DNA of 64,000 nt, taken from assembly GCF_000801105.2 (NCBI RefSeq), contig NC_079516.1, forward strand, positions 9,610,001 through 9,674,000. Reading direction: 5' to 3'. Under the pieces are notes generated by a model that was given only the letters and a program-made list of their open reading frames with translations, was not told where the DNA came from and ran no database searches. Positions 23,149 to 35,269 of the stretch are shown here, piece by piece; the stretch's first letter is position 1, and each line of letters begins with the position of its first letter. This DNA is from Raphanus sativus. Taxonomy: Eukaryota > Streptophyta > Magnoliopsida > Brassicales > Brassicaceae. Made by a program: the position numbers and the translations under genes.

Positions 23149-26100
23149 TCACGTTCTGCAACAGAGAAACAGAAAGCCGACGATGTCTTTAGAAAACAGA
23201 GTAAATAAAAACAGAGTCAATAAAAACATAGTCATTACAAATGTCTTATTGCTTGGTTCCTTTGGCTCTTTTAAACCTGCCCATAAAGACATATCTCTGA
23301 TTAGTTTGACACATCTCCACACTAATGTAACAAATAAACGAGATCTCACCATTAGAACTTTATCCTCTGGCCAAGCAAGACAGCTTCCAAGTGCATCTTC
23401 CATATACTCGATCTCAGACGATGTCCTCCACACAGCAGCATCTTTAACCTTCACAACATCCACAAAGACTCGACATGCACCAGACCCCAAAGGTTGAAAG
23501 TGGACAAGATGTTCAGGATTATTCGATGACCAACGTCCTTCAGCGACGACCACATTATTTCCGGACAGATCCATCAGCTTAATTTTTTGATTAGGCTTGA
23601 ATTTGTTACGCTGCAACCACAAACCACAATACCACAAAGCAGAACCAATATTCAGGAATGATAACCACAACCAATCAAGTAGTGCAAGGACAGAAACTAC
23701 CTCTGATCTGCGAAGAGGAGATGCTGGAATTACATGTGACTTGGCTTTCATTGTCGCTGCAGGTTGTTTTGTAGGAGCTGGTGGGGTAACTGGAGAACCC
23801 TGAGCACTAGACTGAACGTTGACACCTGTTGCAGTAGCTGTTGCACTTAGTGGAGACTTTTGATTCTTAAAAGAAGGACTTGCTGATTTTGAACTTCCTG
23901 CCATAGAACTTCCTGCTTTAGAGGTGGGTGTTTCGGAGTCAAACACAACGCTATTTGCTGGCCATGCTAGAAAACAATTCTGATAATCCTCCATAGCTGT
24001 CTTCCCCACAGTAGGCCTCCATATGTATGCATCAGGGTTTAATACCTCATCCACATACACTTTTATTGCATTTGGACCAAGAGGAAGTCCATTCACCAAA
24101 GTTTTTGGTTCTTTTGTCTGCCATCGGCCTACAGCAACGACTTCCTCATTATGTACGTAGTCCATGAGTTTGCATTTGTTATTAGAACTGCTGAAAGGGC
24201 TCTGCAAAACAACACAAACAATTTTGAATAAGAAAGACCTCGACTGAGAGTCAGATTCAGCTACAGAGGAAGAGGAAAAGTAACCTTCGGAGCATTGTCA
24301 TCTGGTAAAGAAGCTGCAGGAACAATACAATGATTAGAATGCCATGCTATCATTTCTCCTACTGCATCCTCCATAGTAAACATATTAGGTGCAGGTCTCC
24401 ATAAAAATGTTTCTGGTATTGTTGCAGTTTCAACTAAAACCTTCACAGCATTAGGCCCTAACGGTATCCCATTAACCAACTCATCAGGTTCAGAAGAAAC
24501 AACCCGTCCCTCAGCGACATTGACATCAACAGCAGACCAGTCCACAAGAAAACACTTGGGCAGTAACTTCGTATTTACACTCTACATGCAGGACAAAAGA
24601 TTCAAATCAATTCTTAAATACAATTATGGAGATATATTGATTCAACGTAAGTTCTACCATACCTTGTTATTTGAGTTTTCACTGACATCTGTATCAGGAG
24701 ACTGCTTATTCATTCTGGCAATTTGCTGCTGTAAACTATGAACCTGTTTCTCCAGACACACATGTTTTTCTTGCATGGCAGCCACAAAGCTGTTCTTAAT
24801 TTGTAAACAGTTTAACTTGGTGGTGCTAATGCCTCTGCCCATAGCTCTGAACCGCCCAGGTTGATCAGGTCCCAATATCTCAGTTATCAGATCTTGCTTT
24901 GGATTCGTTGAGGATGAATCTGCACGACCTTCAACTTCTAACTCCGACGCCTTTCTCTGGAAAAACATGAAATCAGTATTCACAGACAAGAAATCAGTGA
25001 AATCATAAAATCAGTATTCACAGACAGACAATCCAACTTAATAAAATCAGTGTTCACAGAGTAACTTACTATCTTTTCAGCCGCAGTGACATTGACAGGC
25101 GTTCCATCCTTCTTAGTTCGTGATTTTACCCACACTCTTAGCCTAGACACCTGTGATGGGTCTTCGCTAGCCTTAACCAGATCTTCTCTCAATCTCACCA
25201 TTCCTTTACGACCGCAAGTGTGAGGAATCTGCTTCTGTCTTCTTTCTCTGTAAGCGTCACTGACAACCTTGAAGGCGGTACTTGTCTTCTCTCTAATGAA
25301 TTTACGCCATTCAGCCACAGTTACATTCTTCGGACGCAGGTTCATCCTTGCACTAATGGTAGGAGTATTCCTGATTGAGGTTACCAGACGTGATTTGGAG
25401 GATCTCCACAAACACCCCATCTGCTTAAACAAAGCATCCTTTTTGAAGTCTTCGTCCACGTCGAACCTCATCTGTAGAGTGGTATGAGAGAAACATTAAC
25501 ACACAACCAACATTAATAGCAATTGTATAATTTGATTCAGCTTACCTGAATTGATTTCCATAGCACAGTTCTGATATCTTCAGTAACCTTCCTCCAGTTA
25601 TCAATGACCACAGGAACATGCTCACGTACTAATGGACCCAAATAGGAGGATAACAAGACTGACCCTGGACCACAAGGTTCTCCCAAATCAGTGAAGTCAA
25701 CATGTAGCCGTTCATTTGGATCCTTGGCTATGTGCTTCATCTTCGTTGCTCCTCGACGTCTTTTACGTCGTCGCTCTTCTTCCATTTGACCCCGCTCTGC
25801 ATCCTCCATTTCATTCGGTTGATCCTGTTGTTCCTCCCCCATTTCATTCTGCATTTGATCCTGCTCTTCCTCCTCCATTTCATCCTGCAGTTCTTCCTCC
25901 ATTTCTTCCTGGTTTTCATCCTCCATTTGATTCTGCTCATCCTCCTCCATCTGATTATGCTCTTCTTCCTCTAGTTCCTCTGAAACTTCTTTGGTTGTAA
26001 CATGTTCGAGAAATTGCTCAGCTTCTTCAATATGTTCCTCTGAAACCTGTTTGGTTGTAACATGTTCAAGAAATTGCTCTGCTTCAACCTCCTCCTCTGT

Positions 26101-26157
26101 TTGCTTCTTCTTCGGTGTCCTACTCTTCTTCAGACGCTTGTTCCTACGATTCCCCAT
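23149..26157 (-). CDS. TNPA-like CACTA accessory protein with three repeated modules
   Basis: Predicted exons (minus): 26157-25546, 25471-25070, 24956-24663, 24581-24285, 24201-23701 and 23610-23350, or reading on to a stop at 23149. Every exon to 23350 is a multiple of three and all junctions fall between codons; 789 residues to that point. Exon 1 encodes a basic start (MGNRRNKRLKKSRTPKKK), a duplicated QFLEHVTTK segment and a long Glu-rich low-complexity tract, then a conserved region of plant En/Spm proteins (about residues 165-330). A coiled coil (residues about 355-430) follows, then three copies of a module of about 65 residues (pattern GR..S..P..LV.G.PLG..A..V.V...W) in exons 4, 5 and 6. 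By family it should bind subterminal repeats and help excision; that is inference. The C-terminal end is uncertain: the read-through tail after 23350 is hydrophobic and probably intronic. Confidence 0.7.
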
Positions 26158-26395
26158 CTAGGTTCACCTGAAACATTAAAAAATTGTTTAGTGTCAACAT
26201 AGTAAACCACAATGAAAAAACACTAAGTCAGAACTAAGAAAACAGACAGTTAATCAAAACATGCAATCATCAAGCCACGCAATCATTCAAGATACGCAAT
26301 CATAAAGCCACGCAATCATCAAGCCACGCAATCATTCAAGACAATTCATTACAAAACCAAAAAATACAGGCTCCTGCCCTCAATCATTCTTCCTT
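26158..26395. repeat. Short tandem repeats between the two CACTA genes
   Basis: About 26262-26343 contains five diverged copies of a CACGCAATCATTCAAG-type unit (variants CATGCAATCATCAAGC, TACGCAATCATAAAGC) in direct order. The spacer between the transposase stop and the TNPA-like start is only 238 bp, so these repeats lie in the promoter or leader of the TNPA-like gene. Confidence 0.7.
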
Positions 26396-29300
26396 TCAGA
26401 CATAAATTCCTTCACAGTCAGCCCGAGCATTTCTACTATCATCAACCAAGTCATCATCATCCATAGCTACAACTGCTGGCAATGGACCAACATCTGCATG
26501 ACCATCTTCACAATCTTCTTCAGTGTATCTTCTTGTAGGACCTCTCATAGCTACATACCAAGTGGATGTCTCATCTACTCTGGAATAAAATACTTGCTTG
26601 GCTTGTGAGGCGAGGATGTATGGATCTCTAGCAAAAGCCATTTGGCTTTGGTTCAGGTTGACTAGTGTGAAACCATCTTCTACCTTCACTCCGTTTCCTA
26701 TGTTTGCCCATAGACAGCGGAAAACAGGAATGTAGAATGTGTTGTAGTCGATCAGTATAATCTCCACCACTCTGCCATAGTAACTTACTAAATCAACTAT
26801 CTGAGAAGTGTCTTTTGCACTAGAACGACACATTGCTGTTGCCTCATACAGAACACCACTGTTCTGAGTTTGTCTATCAACTGATATGGTGTGAAACCGC
26901 AGACCATTGATGATGTAGCCACTAAAAGACCTTGAGCTTGCCCTAGGACCATAGGCCAGCCACTTCAGTGTTTCATCGTGATCCTCTGAAGTTACTGGTA
27001 TCTGCTCTTTCAACCAAGTCGCAAATTTCTGCGTATGGGTTCTCCATAATGTTGTTGCATCACGTCTACATCTCTCATTAGTGTCCTGTAGATGTTGTAG
27101 GTGCATGCTGCAAATAGAACACATGAAAAATTATTTACAAAACCTCAGTGTAGAAGCACTTAGCAGTAGGGTTTTCAAAAGGATTAAAAAATTCAAGACT
27201 TACTCTACATAAGGTTCCACGCTTGCCATGTTCTGAATCACAGAGAGATGTACAATGTTCAAGTCCTTCTGAGAAAGAACACAAGAAGTTCCTGCGGATA
27301 TTGGACGGCCCTCTAGAATTGAGCTGCTCTCAAACTCAGCATTACGATCAGTGTTCTCCTCAACACTTGTTGTCTTTTTCAAGAACTCACTGCAGAACCT
27401 CACGCATTCCTCTGCGAGATACGCCTCCGCAATACAACCCTCTGGTCTTGCAGGATTTCTTACGAAGTCTTTCAGCACTTTCATATACCTGCATAAGATA
27501 AAATTTATTAAAATTTCAGAACCATGATTATTGACTCCATAAGATGACAACTTCTACTATATAAGTTATACCTCTCAAATGGGTACATCCAACGGAAATG
27601 GACAGGCGTCCAATAGCTATTCTAACACCTTTAGGTAATAACCCTGTAAGAAAGACCCATTGGAGATCAGAGTGTGAAAATATATAATTGTGTACAAATA
27701 TACAAAGTTAAAAGAGCTTCAGTTCATACCTCTAATAGCAACCGGAAGAAGCTGTTGCATCAACACATGGTAATCATGTGATTTCATTCCTGATATCTTA
27801 CATTCTTCTATCTTCACACACCTTGATATATTTGAGCAGTAACCATCCGGACCTCTAAAGTCAAAGAGACGCTTGCAGAATACTTTCTTCTCTTTGCTGG
27901 ACAAAGACCAAGGTGCTGGAGGAAGGTAAGTTCTTTTCCCACGGGGTTGAGGATGTAAATCTTTCCTGATGCCAAGCAGTTCCAGATCTTTTCTAGCGTT
28001 AAGACCATCTTTTGATTTTCCACAATGCAACAATGTTGCGATTAGGCTTGCAGCAATATTTCTTTCCACGTGCATCACGTCTAAATTGTGTCGCACTGGA
28101 AGTTCCTATACAAAACAATCACATAAGAGTGTCAAAGAAAGCTAGACATAGAACAATTCTTAAAACGAAGTCAAATATAGAAGAAACATACCTCCCAATA
28201 AGGCAACTTGAAAAATATTGACCTCTTCTTCCATCTAGATAGCTCCTCCTCATCTACTGCTTCTTCCTCTTCCTCTGATTCACTGGATTCATCATCTGTA
28301 TTTGACTCAGATCCAACAGCCTCTTTCATCTTCCTCTTCTTTCCAGATACTTTCACATTTCCAAATTCATTCTTGTAGTTTCTGAGTATTTGGCTAATGT
28401 TACGCCCACTCAGAATCCTACCCTTTCTCCCATACTCGGTTTTACCATCAAACCATGATTTCTTTCCTCGATAAGCATGTCTCGGTGGTAGACCTTTCCG
28501 ATGTGACATATATACGTGCTTCCTGCAATTACTCAGCCACATACTATCTGTATTTTTCCCACATACAGGACATCCCATTTTTCCTTTTACCTTACACCCT
28601 GCAAGATTGCCATACGCAGGAAAATCCTGAATGGTCCAGAGAAGCATTGCTCTTAACGTGAAAGTGCTCTTACTGAATGCATCATATGTGACCTCTCCTT
28701 TCTCCCACAACAGGTTTAGATCCTCTATAAGTGGTTCTAGATACACATCAATATTGTTTCCAGGTTGGGTTGGACCAGGAATCAGCAATACAACATGATG
28801 TTCTCCTCCTTCATACACTTCTCAGGTGACATGTTGTAGTTGACAAGCAAAACAGGCCAAGAACTGTAGTTCACATTCTTCATGCTAAAAGGATTGAACC
28901 CATCAGTCGACAGCCCTAGCCTGAGATTCCGTTCTTCAGCAGCAAAGGACGGGTACTTGTCATTCATCTGATCCCAAGTTACAGAATCCACCGGATGCCT
29001 GCTTTTTCCATCAGTACTCTTATTACTAAAATGCCACCTTAAGTCCTTCGCCATGTCCTCTGACCTGAACATCCTCTTCAGCCGTGGGATTATCGGAAAA
29101 TACCTCAGAACTTTCTGTGGAATACCTTTCCTCACATCACCTGTGCGCTTGTTAATCTTCCATCTTGAAGCATTGCATTTCGGACAGTTGTCTAGCTTCT
29201 CAAGCTCCTTCCTGAACAAACAACAGTCGTTCACACAAGCGTGTATCTTCTCATAACCCATATCAAAAGATTTCAGAAACCTTTTCACTTCATACAACGA

Positions 29301-29955
29301 TGAGTGCAAGACATTATCCTCTGGTAGCATCTGTGGCAAAGTCTCAAGCAACCTATCGAAGCTTCTGTCAGACCAACCACTCTCTGTCTTTATCCTAAAG
29401 AGGGAAACTATCGCCGAGAGCTTGCTGTGGTTAGCACAACTTGGATACAGAGGTGTTTCTGCATCTGCTAGCTTAGCAAGAAACTCATCTTCTGCCTTAT
29501 CTTCACCTTCAGCAACCTCACTTACATTACGCTGCCTAACAAAATCTTCATCGAGAAACTCAGCTGCTTGATATAACCCTAAAATCTCTCTGTTCCTATC
29601 ACTTGCATCGCTTCTACAGCCAGCCCCTGATAATACTTCTCCATGATGATACCAATCCTCATGCATCTTGTAACTCATATCCATTCCCTTAGTCACTAGA
29701 TGATCAACAACAACACCGGCTGAGTGACGATCAACATTGCGACAGTCTGCGCATGGGCAAATGATCAGCTCAGACTCTGCTATATCTGCACCCACACACC
29801 TCACAAACTCCCTCGCACCTCTCTCATAACCAGGATCAGCTCTGAATCACACATGAAAGCATAAATTAAACTCTTTTCATCACACAAAAATCAGTAACTA
29901 TAATATATTTTTTTTTTCATTACCTGTTTAGATGAACCCATGCCTTTTCCACCAT
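26396..29955 (-). pseudogene. TNPD-like CACTA transposase, damaged
   Basis: Exons (minus) 29955-29924, 29841-28192, 28105-27730, 27643-27572, 27488-27204 and 27107-26396. Order of domains: transposase-associated N-terminus with CPCADCRN and HHGE-type motifs, the Transposase_21 core (LGLSTDGFNPFS; CPVCGK; RHNLDVMHVERNI), the start of a DUF4218-like region (KSHDYHVLMQQLLPVAIRG), and a DUF4216-like C-terminus (YGRVVEIILIDY; DPYILASQAKQVFY). Two defects are visible. Near 28800-28818 the frame shifts by one base, between MKEEN and LLIPGP. In the 72-base exon at 27572-27643 the sequence passes from LLPKGVRIAIGRL to PVHFRWMYPFER in a different frame, so the middle of the DUF4218-like region (some 80 residues in relatives) is gone. 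This copy should not make working transposase. Both defects could be checked for assembly error. Confidence 0.85.
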
Positions 29956-30815
29956 TTTTATGCTCTAAGTTTCTCACCCATAACCAACAAACAAAAAACA
30001 TAACAGTATGTCAAACACCAAACACACACATTGTCATTCACATAAGCAGCAATAAACTATTCAATCGTCAAACATTCAGATACTAAAACTCACACAATCA
30101 AAAAACAATCAACAAAAAAATTGTCAACAAAAAATCACCTCAATAAACGACTTCACTCTAGAGATAAGCTCAAACCTGCAAATCAAAACAGAACAAACAA
30201 AAAATCAAATCGTAATCGCCACAAAAAGAATCAAACTTCAGTCCTCAAGATATCAAATCCGAAACTGATTTGAAAATCTCTAATCCTCATATCCTCAAAT
30301 CGAAATTGAAATTGATAATCTCTATCCTCATGTCCTCAAATCGAAATTGGAATTGATAACCTCTAATCCTCATGTCCCCAAATCGAAATCATAAAATTGT
30401 AAAAGTGGAAAGAACTTAAAGAAATTAATCGGCCAAAATCTAAAAACTTAATCTAGGGTTCAGACAGACAAAATCGAAATTGGGTTTCACCTGTAATCTG
30501 ACCGCCGGCGACGACAACACCACAGCGGGGAAGATCTTCGAGAAATGTCGGATTCGAGCTGAGGCTTCACTGTTTTGCCTCGTCGATGGTTACGAAGCGA
30601 AGGAGAAGATGAGGAAAAGTAAAAAAAAACATAAGCTAAAGAGCTAAACCCGACACTTTTACCGCTATTAATGTATTTTTTATTCTTTTTTTTCCCGGGT
30701 TAATAAAATTTTTCATTAGCGTTTAAATAACGCTATAAAAAGGTCGGGTATCGGATTCAACTTGTTTTCGTAGCACTTTGTGAATTCGTGCTACCGTGAA
30801 CTGCTACCAATACCC
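29956..30815 (-). promoter_or_regulatory. CACTA 5' region: promoter, leader and 53-bp repeats
   Basis: Non-coding sequence between the transposase start and the right terminus. About 30245-30395 carries three direct copies of a unit of about 53 bp built on CTAATCCTCATGTCCTCAAATCGAAATTG (shown here by its positions; key words CCTCA and TCGAAATTG). Near 30640-30815 the motif TAGCGTTT/CGCTATAA recurs on both strands, as expected of subterminal protein-binding repeats in this superfamily. Confidence 0.5.
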
Positions 30816-30853
30816 ATATTTCTTGTAGTGTCTATTCACCAAAAATGTTTTAG

Positions 30854-31290
30854 CACTACAAGAAAATTGTAATATTGCAATAATGATATATTGTTGCAAT
30901 ATACTAATATACTGTTGCAAAAATAAATTTGTAAGAAAAACGTGACAAATTTTAGTGTCTTGCTGTTTGATTGTTGCAAATTCACATTTGTTGCATATAT
31001 GTGACAAATTTGAGTGGTTGCTATAACTGTCTTATTATTGCAACAATATTTTTATAACAACTTTGTTGTATATGTACAACTTATTTCTGCAACCATAAAC
31101 AGTGACAAATAATTACTACATAAAATTTGTAGCAAACAACATTGCAAATATGCAGTTAATTAGTTTCTTGCAATGTAATAGTATTAATGCAACAAGAAAA
31201 TATATAAAAAATGTTATAATTACAACATATGGTTGCAACTTATACATTGTTTCAAAACTTTTATACTTATTTTTAAGGGAGAATTTGTGA
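30854..31290. mobile_element. Truncated CACTA-like terminus
   Basis: A second CACTA end (CACTACAAGAAAATTG at 30854) starts only 21 bases beyond the complete element, in the same flanking DNA. Following it are many TTGCAAC/GTTGCAA and GTGACAAATT motifs, the kind of subterminal repeats that CACTA elements carry. No matching opposite end is visible, so this is a fragment. Confidence 0.55.
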
Positions 31291-31555
31291 AATGACCAAG
31301 TTTGGAAAAAAAATTAAGTGTAGAGCATTGATTTTGACATAATGTATTATCTAACATTTGTGCCATAAAATATTCAGTTATATCCTTTCTGTTTATAGGT
31401 CAAAAGCATTTTTAAGCTGTTGCACATTAAAAAGGAGAAGCCATCCACATATACGTTTACTGACCACATATATATGCATTGGTTGTTCTATTTCATATTG
31501 TTGAATTAGTATAAGATTATAACCCCACATACAACCCCTAAATACTAAACATACC

Positions 31556-32548
31556 CAGTGCCGGTCTGGAGTTATGTGACGCCTAAAGCGTAAATAAAAA
31601 ATATTGCCCCTTAGCTATAATTTTTATATAATCACAGCAAAGAAAATATCATTAAAACTTATTCCTAGAGAACACAAACATTATTATTTTGTTTATAACA
31701 ATATTCATTACTTTTTTAAAAAACCATTTATAAAAATCTATTATTCAAATATTTCAATATATTCATGTTCTATTATCATATCATCGACAATCTGTTTAAT
31801 CACACTCACGAGACATACAAATTTTATGAGTTACAATCTTGGAAAAAAATACTACACAATAAGTAATTTGTGTTTGGGGAAAAGCTATTCTTTATTTTTC
31901 AAAATTAATATTTCAACCGTTTTGTAATTTTTTTTGACAGCATTGTTTATAGCTAATGAAATTCCATAAAAACTTCATAGGACTAAAATAAATTTAACAA
32001 TATTTTCATTTATAAAACTTTATTGAATTTTCATACAATTCCAGAAAACATATCTAATTTCTAATAACATGAACTATTCTTAAAGAACGCACACACAGAA
32101 GACGGGAAAACAACAATTTTAGTAACAGTCATAACAAATGAGAACATAGCTACTTTAGAATAATAAAAAAATAGTTGAGAAGAACTAAAAACTAATACAT
32201 AAACTGCTTTTAAAGAATAATGAATTATTAATTACGTTTTCGTTTGATATTTATTTTACACATCATATTTAATATAATAAAAGAAACTAATATGGTTAGA
32301 AAAGGAAGAAACTAAGATTTGTTCTAAAGTGATGTATATTCCATACATTTCATTTTATACTCACTATAATTTAAAACAAAAAAAGGAAAAGAAAAAGGAG
32401 CAGGGGGAATCAAGCTTCCTACCTGAAAGAAAAGAATACAAGTCTCTAAGCCACTACACTAAAGAAACTTAACAGTTTTATGGCGCCCCTAAAAAAAGTC
32501 TTATTCTGCATGGTGCCTAAAGCTCTTGCTTGCCCAGGGCCGGACCTA
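31556..32548. mobile_element. hAT-type element, 993 bp, non-autonomous
   Basis: The 8-bp duplication AACATACC is perfect (31548-31555 and 32549-32556). The termini are inverted imperfectly (CAGTGCCGGTC at 31556 and GGCCGGACCTA at 32548), with subterminal GGCGCC/GCCTAAAG motifs at both ends. An AT-rich open frame of 107 codons (31604-31927) does not resemble a transposase. Duplication length and terminus type identify the hAT superfamily. Confidence 0.75.
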
Positions 32549-32689
32549 AACATACCTCATCCCTACTCTTTATATACTAAATTCTAAATCTTAATTACTA
32601 AACCCTAAACCCAAATATAAGCCATAAACCAACCCAAAACCGATGACTACTATGCAAAATAAACCCACCCAAAACTGCTGTAACTATAC

Positions 32690-33400
32690 CCAAACCCCTA
32701 TTTAGTAAATCTAAACCTTAGGTAAAATCCTGTAAACTCAAATACAATGTATAAATTATTTTGTAATATTAGACACTTGAAGTCACATTTACTTGTTAAA
32801 TACATAATACATAGTATGAAATGTTGTATCCATGTATGGAATGTAAATAGTAAATCCTCCCCACCCGCAAAATATAACAATACAAGACACACCACTGATT
32901 AGTAAAACTAAACCCTAATCAAGAAAGTATAAACCCAAATGGAATGTATATAATATGATTTACTATACTAAACCCCTACTTAGTAAATCTATAAACCCAA
33001 ATACAATTTATAAATTATTTCCCAATATTTGACATTTGAAGGCACGTTTACTTGGTTATGATGTTGCATATTTTCTAATCAAGAAAGTATAAACCCAAAT
33101 GGAATGTATATAATATGGTTTACTATACTAAACCTCTACTTAGTAAATCTAAACCCTAGACAGAAATCTATAAACCCAAATACAATTTATTAATTATTTC
33201 CCAATATTAGACATTTGAAGGCACATTTACTTGGTTAAGATGTTGCGTATTTTCTATTTTCTATAATACTTAAATAGTATAGAAGGAGTAAAACCACACC
33301 CACAATCTTATTTGAAAAAAATATAACAATACAAAACACACTTCTGATTAGTAAAGCTAAATCCTAATCAAAGAAGTATAAATCCAAATAGAATAGTATA
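32690..33400. repeat. 160-bp tandem repeat array
   Basis: Blocks around AATCAAGAAAGTATAAACCC recur at 32917 and 33077 (period 160) and in weaker form at about 33366. Between them GACATTTGAAGGCAC-type sequence recurs at about 32773, 33032 and 33206. Copies differ by several substitutions, so the array is old. Upstream (32575-32700) CCCTAAACCC-type telomere-like words are frequent. Confidence 0.65.
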
Positions 33401-35200
33401 AAAACATGTTTCAAATAGTATGGTAACCTTACATAAATAGCTACACCAAATAATATATATACTATACTATTCATTTTCCCGAATATAGTATAAATGGTGA
33501 GTTCATCTTCTTCAGTTCTTATTTTTTTCAAACATGTTGATACACATTCATTTCGTTTACCATTGTTATTCTTCACCACTATATAGAGATCTCTTCATCT
33601 TCTCTCCTTTCTTTTCTTATACGACGACGTTTTTACCCGCCTGTCATCGTTATTCTTTACCATTAGATCACCAAAAAAAAGAAAACAGAGTATGAAACTA
33701 AAGCATGATGTGAGAATCAATGATTTAAGAGAAATAAAAAAAGAAATGAAAACAATTGTTGTATCTGCTCACCGTCTATGTCTTCATCGTTGTCCTTCTC
33801 GTGGGAAGAAATACAGTTCAAGAAGATATGTGAATAATGAAAGACCACGTTCATATTCATCTCCTCAATACTATATAATTATCCTGAGAGATGAGAGTGA
33901 ATACAACGTGCCACATATTTTACTTATTACAATAATTAATTATTTATTTAATTTTTTTTGGTCGTAGGTTTCACCGGTTGAATGTGGAGGCAATATAACA
34001 ATATTATATATTAGAGGCAAGTTATATAAGTGATGTAGGATTTTTGGTTAGGCCTTAAATCATAATTTGTTTGAGGTTATACAATGCAATTTCTCTATTT
34101 TCAATATATATTTGGTGCAAGGTGGTTTCACCTTGTCAGCACTTATTATATTTGGGAAAATAGTTTTTTAAGGCTTAAACTATGTCCTATTAGGCTAATA
34201 TCATATACTTTATGTTTTATTAGACTAAATATTTTTAGAATGGTAATACCGCCCTTAATTTTAATTAAAAATTCGAAATTACAATTAACAAAACAGTTGT
34301 TAAATATTAAAATATTTTTTAACTAAAAAAATTTAAAAATATTAAAAATCCAATTTTTTAAATTCACGTTTTTCTCTTTTAAGAAAAAGACAATCACGTT
34401 TTTCTTTTTTTCTAAATCAATTTTATTTTCTAAATTGATTTTTTAATCATGTTTTACTTCTTTTTTCTAAATCGATCTTTTTTTTTAAATCACATTTTTC
34501 TTTTTTTTCTTTTCTAAATCACGTTTAAAAAAATCAAATTAATAAAAATAAGAAAACTGAATATTTCTAAATATTCTCTTCCCTTATTTTTTCGGAACTA
34601 ATTATCTTTATCCGTATAATCTATATTCTACTATATGTAGAATACCTCAAACATATTTGAAATCGATTTCTACTAGTTTTAGATTTACAGTAAATGTGTA
34701 GATTCCGATTTCTACAAGTTTTAGATTTATAATAATGTGTAGATTTCGATTTCTACAGATTTAGAACAGTAGGTTAAGCGCGGAATGTGTTTTCCAAATA
34801 TTTTTAGATTACTATTATTTACGTAGAACACATATTCTAAACATAACTCGTTGCTAATGTCATATCAATTTCTTCTCCATGCTTATACCAAACATAATAG
34901 TCTGTGGTAAATCCTCTACTATATATATGTTTCCAAATTTTTGGTCCCGAGAGAAATTTATCGTTCTGGCAAACAGTACATGTGCAGAGAAAACTTACCG
35001 TTATTGCTCTGTGTTAAGAGGTTGATTGTTTGCAAATGTCATAAATTGCTCAACCCCGGTATGAACTCCTCCGATAATTTTCCCGTCTCTTCATCGATCC
35101 TCATGTATATCCACTCTCTAAAATTTGAATATTTGTAATTTTCGGACATTGTATATAGCATAAAACTTGTTTTCTTTTAAACTTTCATTTATTTTTTTTG
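33401..35200. other. AT-rich spacer
   Basis: No gene I can support. The frame at 33692-33967 (91 codons) is basic near its start, ends in an AT-driven hydrophobic tail, and matches nothing I know. 34360-34560 is a low-complexity T-rich zone repeating TTTTTCTAAATC and CACGTTTTTC. Short AGATTTCGATTTCTACA-type words repeat at 34660-34765. Confidence 0.4.
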
Positions 35201-35269
35201 AAATTTTTTTTTTTGATTTTTTTTGGTTTTTGTACGAGTGAGGAGAAGAATTTGGTTTGAAACATATAT

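Larger units (their letters stand above)
20952..30830 (-). mobile_element. Complete CACTA (En/Spm) transposon, 9.9 kb
   Basis: Terminal inverted repeats CACTACAAGAAATAT (20952-20966) and its complement (30816-30830) match over at least 15 bases. The 3-bp duplication TCT flanks it (20949-20951, 30831-30833). CACTA ends with a 3-bp duplication define the superfamily. The subterminal zones carry repeated short motifs built on TAGCG/CGCTA. Inside, all on the minus strand, are a TNPD-like transposase gene (26396-29955), a TNPA-like gene (23149-26157) and a small ORF (21612-21950). A 14-C run lies at about 21052-21065. The transposase frame is broken, so the copy is probably not autonomous. Confidence 0.93.

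Noticed and set aside
25716..26000. Plus-strand Pro/Phe/Leu-rich frames
   Set aside because: Antisense to the Glu-rich repeat of the TNPA-like exon 1.
26262..26343. Possible CRISPR-like array of short direct repeats
   Set aside because: Units are contiguous and diverged, without spacers, in a plant transposon; simple tandem duplication explains them.
33692..33967. 91-codon frame of basic composition
   Set aside because: Unknown protein, AT-driven hydrophobic tail, isolated in transposon-rich spacer; no splice or promoter support.
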